Source of the DNA: Chloroflexota bacterium
GTDB taxonomy: Bacteria > Chloroflexota > Anaerolineae > 4572-78 > J111
DNA length: 9,892 bases
Reading direction: 5' to 3'
Assembly: GCA_003695455.1 (NCBI GenBank)
Contig: RFJF01000539.1
Location: 1-9,892, forward strand
Shown: one piece after another, positions 7,694 to 9,892 of the stretch
Position numbering within the stretch: the stretch's first letter is position 1
Layout: each line of letters begins with the position of its first letter
Notes under the pieces: model-generated
The model's database searches: none
Told to the model about the DNA's origin: nothing
The model's input: the letters and a program-made list of their open reading frames with translations, nothing else
Made by a program: the position numbers and the translations under genes

Positions 7694-9892
7694 ATGTCAC
7701 AAAAACAACCCGTTCTGGTACTCATTGACGGCCACGCGCTGGCCTACCGCGCCTATTTTGCCATGCAGCGCACCGGCATGAGCACCTCTGCCGGCGAACC
7801 CACCTTTGCCGTGTACGGCTTTATCAACATGCTGCTGGCCGTCTGGAAGGAATTTGAGCCGGATTATTTCATTATCACCTTTGATTTGGGCGATACCTTT
7901 CGCCACAAAATGTACGGCGAGTACAAAGCCACCCGCGAAAAAATGCCCGACGACCTGCGCAGCCAGATTGACCGCATTGAGCAGGCGGTGCGGGCCTTTA
8001 ACATGCCTGTGTTCACCAAAGAAGGCTTTGAGGCCGATGACCTGCTGGGCACGCTGGCCAACCAGGCCGCCGCGCGCGGTATTCAGGCCCTCATTGTCAC
8101 CGGCGACCGCGACGCCTTTCAGCTTGTGGCCCCCAACATTAACGTGGTGTATCCCGGCGGCCAAAATCGCTTTAACGAACGCATTTTGTACGATGAAGCC
8201 AAAGTCACCGAGCGCTACGGCGTCACCCCCAAACAACTCATCGAACTGAAGGGGCTGACCGGCGACAGCAGCGACAATATTCCCGGCGTGAAGGGCGTGG
8301 GCGAAAAAGGCGGGGCCAAACTCATTCAGCAGTTTGGCACGCTGGAAGGAATTTACGAGAATCTGGATAAAATTGCCAAAGGTACGCGTGCCAAACTGGA
8401 AGCCGGCCGTGAAAATGCCTTCCTCTCGCGCGATTTGGGCCGGATTGTCACCGATGTGCCGGACGTGCAGTTGAATTTGCAGGCCGGTCAAACTACCGAT
8501 TTTGATTGGGTGCAGGTAGCCAACCTGTTTGTGGAACTTGAATTTAACACCATCTTCCAGCGCATCCCCGGCGCGCCCGCCGACAAACTCCCGGCAGACA
8601 TTGCCACCGTAGAGGCGCAGGGGCCGGCAGAACCCATTCCCCCGGACGGCAAATACATCACCGTGGATACCCCGGCCAAACTGTCCGAACTGACCGCCCA
8701 ATTGCAGCGCAGCAAGCGCCTGTCGGTGGATGTGGAAACAGACAGCACCGACGAGGTGCAAACTAATCTGGTGGGCGTTGCCATCACGCCTGCGCCGGGC
8801 GCGGGCTACTACATTCCGCTGGCGCACGGAGTTGTGGCGCAGCCCAACGCCGGCAGGCAGGCGTCGTTGTTTGATCTTCCCGCTGAAGATTCCGATGCGC
8901 CACCGCAGCTTGAACTGGCAACGGTGCAGGCCGCGCTGGCTCCGGTGCTGGCCAACCCCGGCATCATCAAATACATGCACAACGCCAAGTTCGATATGAC
9001 CGTGCTGCAGCGGCACGGCATGCCGGTTGAGCCGCCCATTTTTGATACGATGCTGGCGGCCTGGCTGGGCAACAACGCCCCCAACGCCCGCTACGGCCTG
9101 AAAGAACTGGCCCGCGAACATCTGAACATTCAGATGACCGAAATTAAAGAGCTGATTGGCAGCGGCAAAAACCAGATTACCATGGCTCAGGTTCCGGTTG
9201 AACAGGCCACCCCCTACGCCGCCGCCGATGTGGATATGACCCTCCGGCTGGCCGAAATTGTGACCCCGCCGCTGGACGCCGCCCCGGAATTGCGACACAT
9301 TTTTGAATCGCTGGAACTGCCGCTGATTTACGTGCTCAAAGATATGGAACTGGCGGGCATCAAGCTAGACACCGCCGCCCTGCGGCAGATGTCTAACCGG
9401 TTGGCCGCCCGGCTGGCCGAACTTCAGCAGGAAATTCAGCAGTTGGCCGGGGTAGAGTTCAACATCAACTCAACCCAGCAGCTTTCTGACGTGCTGTTTG
9501 GCAAGCTTGGTCTGCCCACCGCCGGCCTGCGTAAAACCAAAAGCGGCCACTACTCTACCGCCGCCGGTGTGCTGGAATCTTTGCAGGGCAAGCACCCCAT
9601 CATCGAGCTGATTTTGGAACAGCGCACGCTGGCAAAACTGAGAAGCACGTATGTTGATGCCCTGCCCGCGCTGGTCAACCCGGCCACCGGCCGGGTACAC
9701 ACCAACTACAACCAGGTGGGTATTTCAACCGGGCGGTTGAGCAGCAACAACCCCAACCTGCAAAACATCCCCATCCGCACCGAGCAGGGGCGCGAAATCC
9801 GGCGCGCGTTTGTGGCCGAAGCGGGCCACCGGCTCATCTCCGCCGACTACTCGCAGGTGGAACTGCGGATTCTGGCCCACATTGCCCAGGAC
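7694..9892 (+). CDS. polA: DNA polymerase I, N-terminal 733 residues (cut by window end)
   Basis: This is a repair and primer-removal polymerase. The frame is open from the ATG at 7694 to the last base, so the C-terminus (about 200 residues in a typical family member) lies outside. The 5'-nuclease domain (1-~265) has Asp12 in VLIDGHALAYRAYFA, YKATREKMPDDL, GFEADDLLG, TGDRDAFQL and the GLTGDSSDNIPGVKG helix-hairpin region with Asp191 and Asp194. The 3'-5' exonuclease domain (~320-525) keeps all three motifs: Asp346 and Glu348 in VDVETDS, Asn430 and Asp434 in HNAKFD, and Tyr508 and Asp512 in YAAADVD, so proofreading should be active. The polymerase domain begins near 540, with STGRLSSNNPNLQNIPIR and motif A DYSQVELR (Asp718). 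Motifs B and C are beyond the edge. It starts 4 bases after cdsA with no strong Shine-Dalgarno, suggesting translational coupling. Confidence 0.98.
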   Translation, partial: MSQKQPVLVLIDGHALAYRAYFAMQRTGMSTSAGEPTFAVYGFINMLLAVWKEFEPDYFIITFDLGDTFRHKMYGEYKATREKMPDDLRSQIDRIEQAVRAFNMPVFTKEGFEADDLLGTLANQAAARGIQALIVTGDRDAFQLVAPNINVVYPGGQNRFNERILYDEAKVTERYGVTPKQLIELKGLTGDSSDNIPGVKGVGEKGGAKLIQQFGTLEGIYENLDKIAKGTRAKLEAGRENAFLSRDLGRIVTDVPDVQLNLQAGQTTDFDWVQVANLFVELEFNTIFQRIPGAPADKLPADIATVEAQGPAEPIPPDGKYITVDTPAKLSELTAQLQRSKRLSVDVETDSTDEVQTNLVGVAITPAPGAGYYIPLAHGVVAQPNAGRQASLFDLPAEDSDAPPQLELATVQAALAPVLANPGIIKYMHNAKFDMTVLQRHGMPVEPPIFDTMLAAWLGNNAPNARYGLKELAREHLNIQMTEIKELIGSGKNQITMAQVPVEQATPYAAADVDMTLRLAEIVTPPLDAAPELRHIFESLELPLIYVLKDMELAGIKLDTAALRQMSNRLAARLAELQQEIQQLAGVEFNINSTQQLSDVLFGKLGLPTAGLRKTKSGHYSTAAGVLESLQGKHPIIELILEQRTLAKLRSTYVDALPALVNPATGRVHTNYNQVGISTGRLSSNNPNLQNIPIRTEQGREIRRAFVAEAGHRLISADYSQVELRILAHIAQD

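Noticed and set aside
7697..9298. 533-residue open frame antisense to polA
   Set aside because: Same kind of antisense shadow; the plus-strand frame has unmistakable PolA domains throughout.

Overview
This is a chromosomal housekeeping segment of a free-living bacterium, most likely a Chloroflexota (Anaerolineae/Ardenticatenia-like) lineage. That assignment is an inference from the overall look of the GroEL, GyrA and PolA proteins, from CIRCE-type heat-shock operators, and from tRNA genes that do not encode CCA; no 16S or marker placement was possible. The window contains no CRISPR array, insertion sequence, phage gene or recognisable defence locus.

Layout, left to right. Positions 1-254 are non-coding, with a short imperfect 21-bp tandem repeat and a small palindrome. 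A minus-strand gene (255-611) encodes a 118-residue protein resembling the N-terminal module found ahead of trypsin-like domains in larger proteins. It is divergent from the groES-groEL operon (921-2878), whose leader holds two CIRCE operators, each just downstream of a plausible sigma70-type promoter. The operon ends at a strong intrinsic terminator (2897-2933). Facing it on the minus strand is a three-tRNA cluster, Pro(CGG), Pro(GGG), Thr(GGT), with a consensus TTGACA/TATAAT promoter and its own hairpin terminator. Upstream of the tRNAs on the same strand is a metallo-beta-lactamase-fold protein (3321-4166) with an altered metal-binding motif.

The right half is all plus strand: gyrA (4311-6818), a probable terminator hairpin, cdsA (6907-7689), and polA (from 7694, running off the window end after polymerase motif A). 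cdsA and polA are separated by only 4 bases and are probably co-transcribed.

Functionally the segment combines protein folding (GroES/GroEL), translation (tRNAs), DNA topology and replication/repair (GyrA, PolA) and phospholipid synthesis (CdsA). I did not find a convincing undescribed system. The points most worth a second look are the duplicated promoter-CIRCE modules, the degenerate metal motif of the MBL-fold protein, and the stand-alone 118-residue protein.
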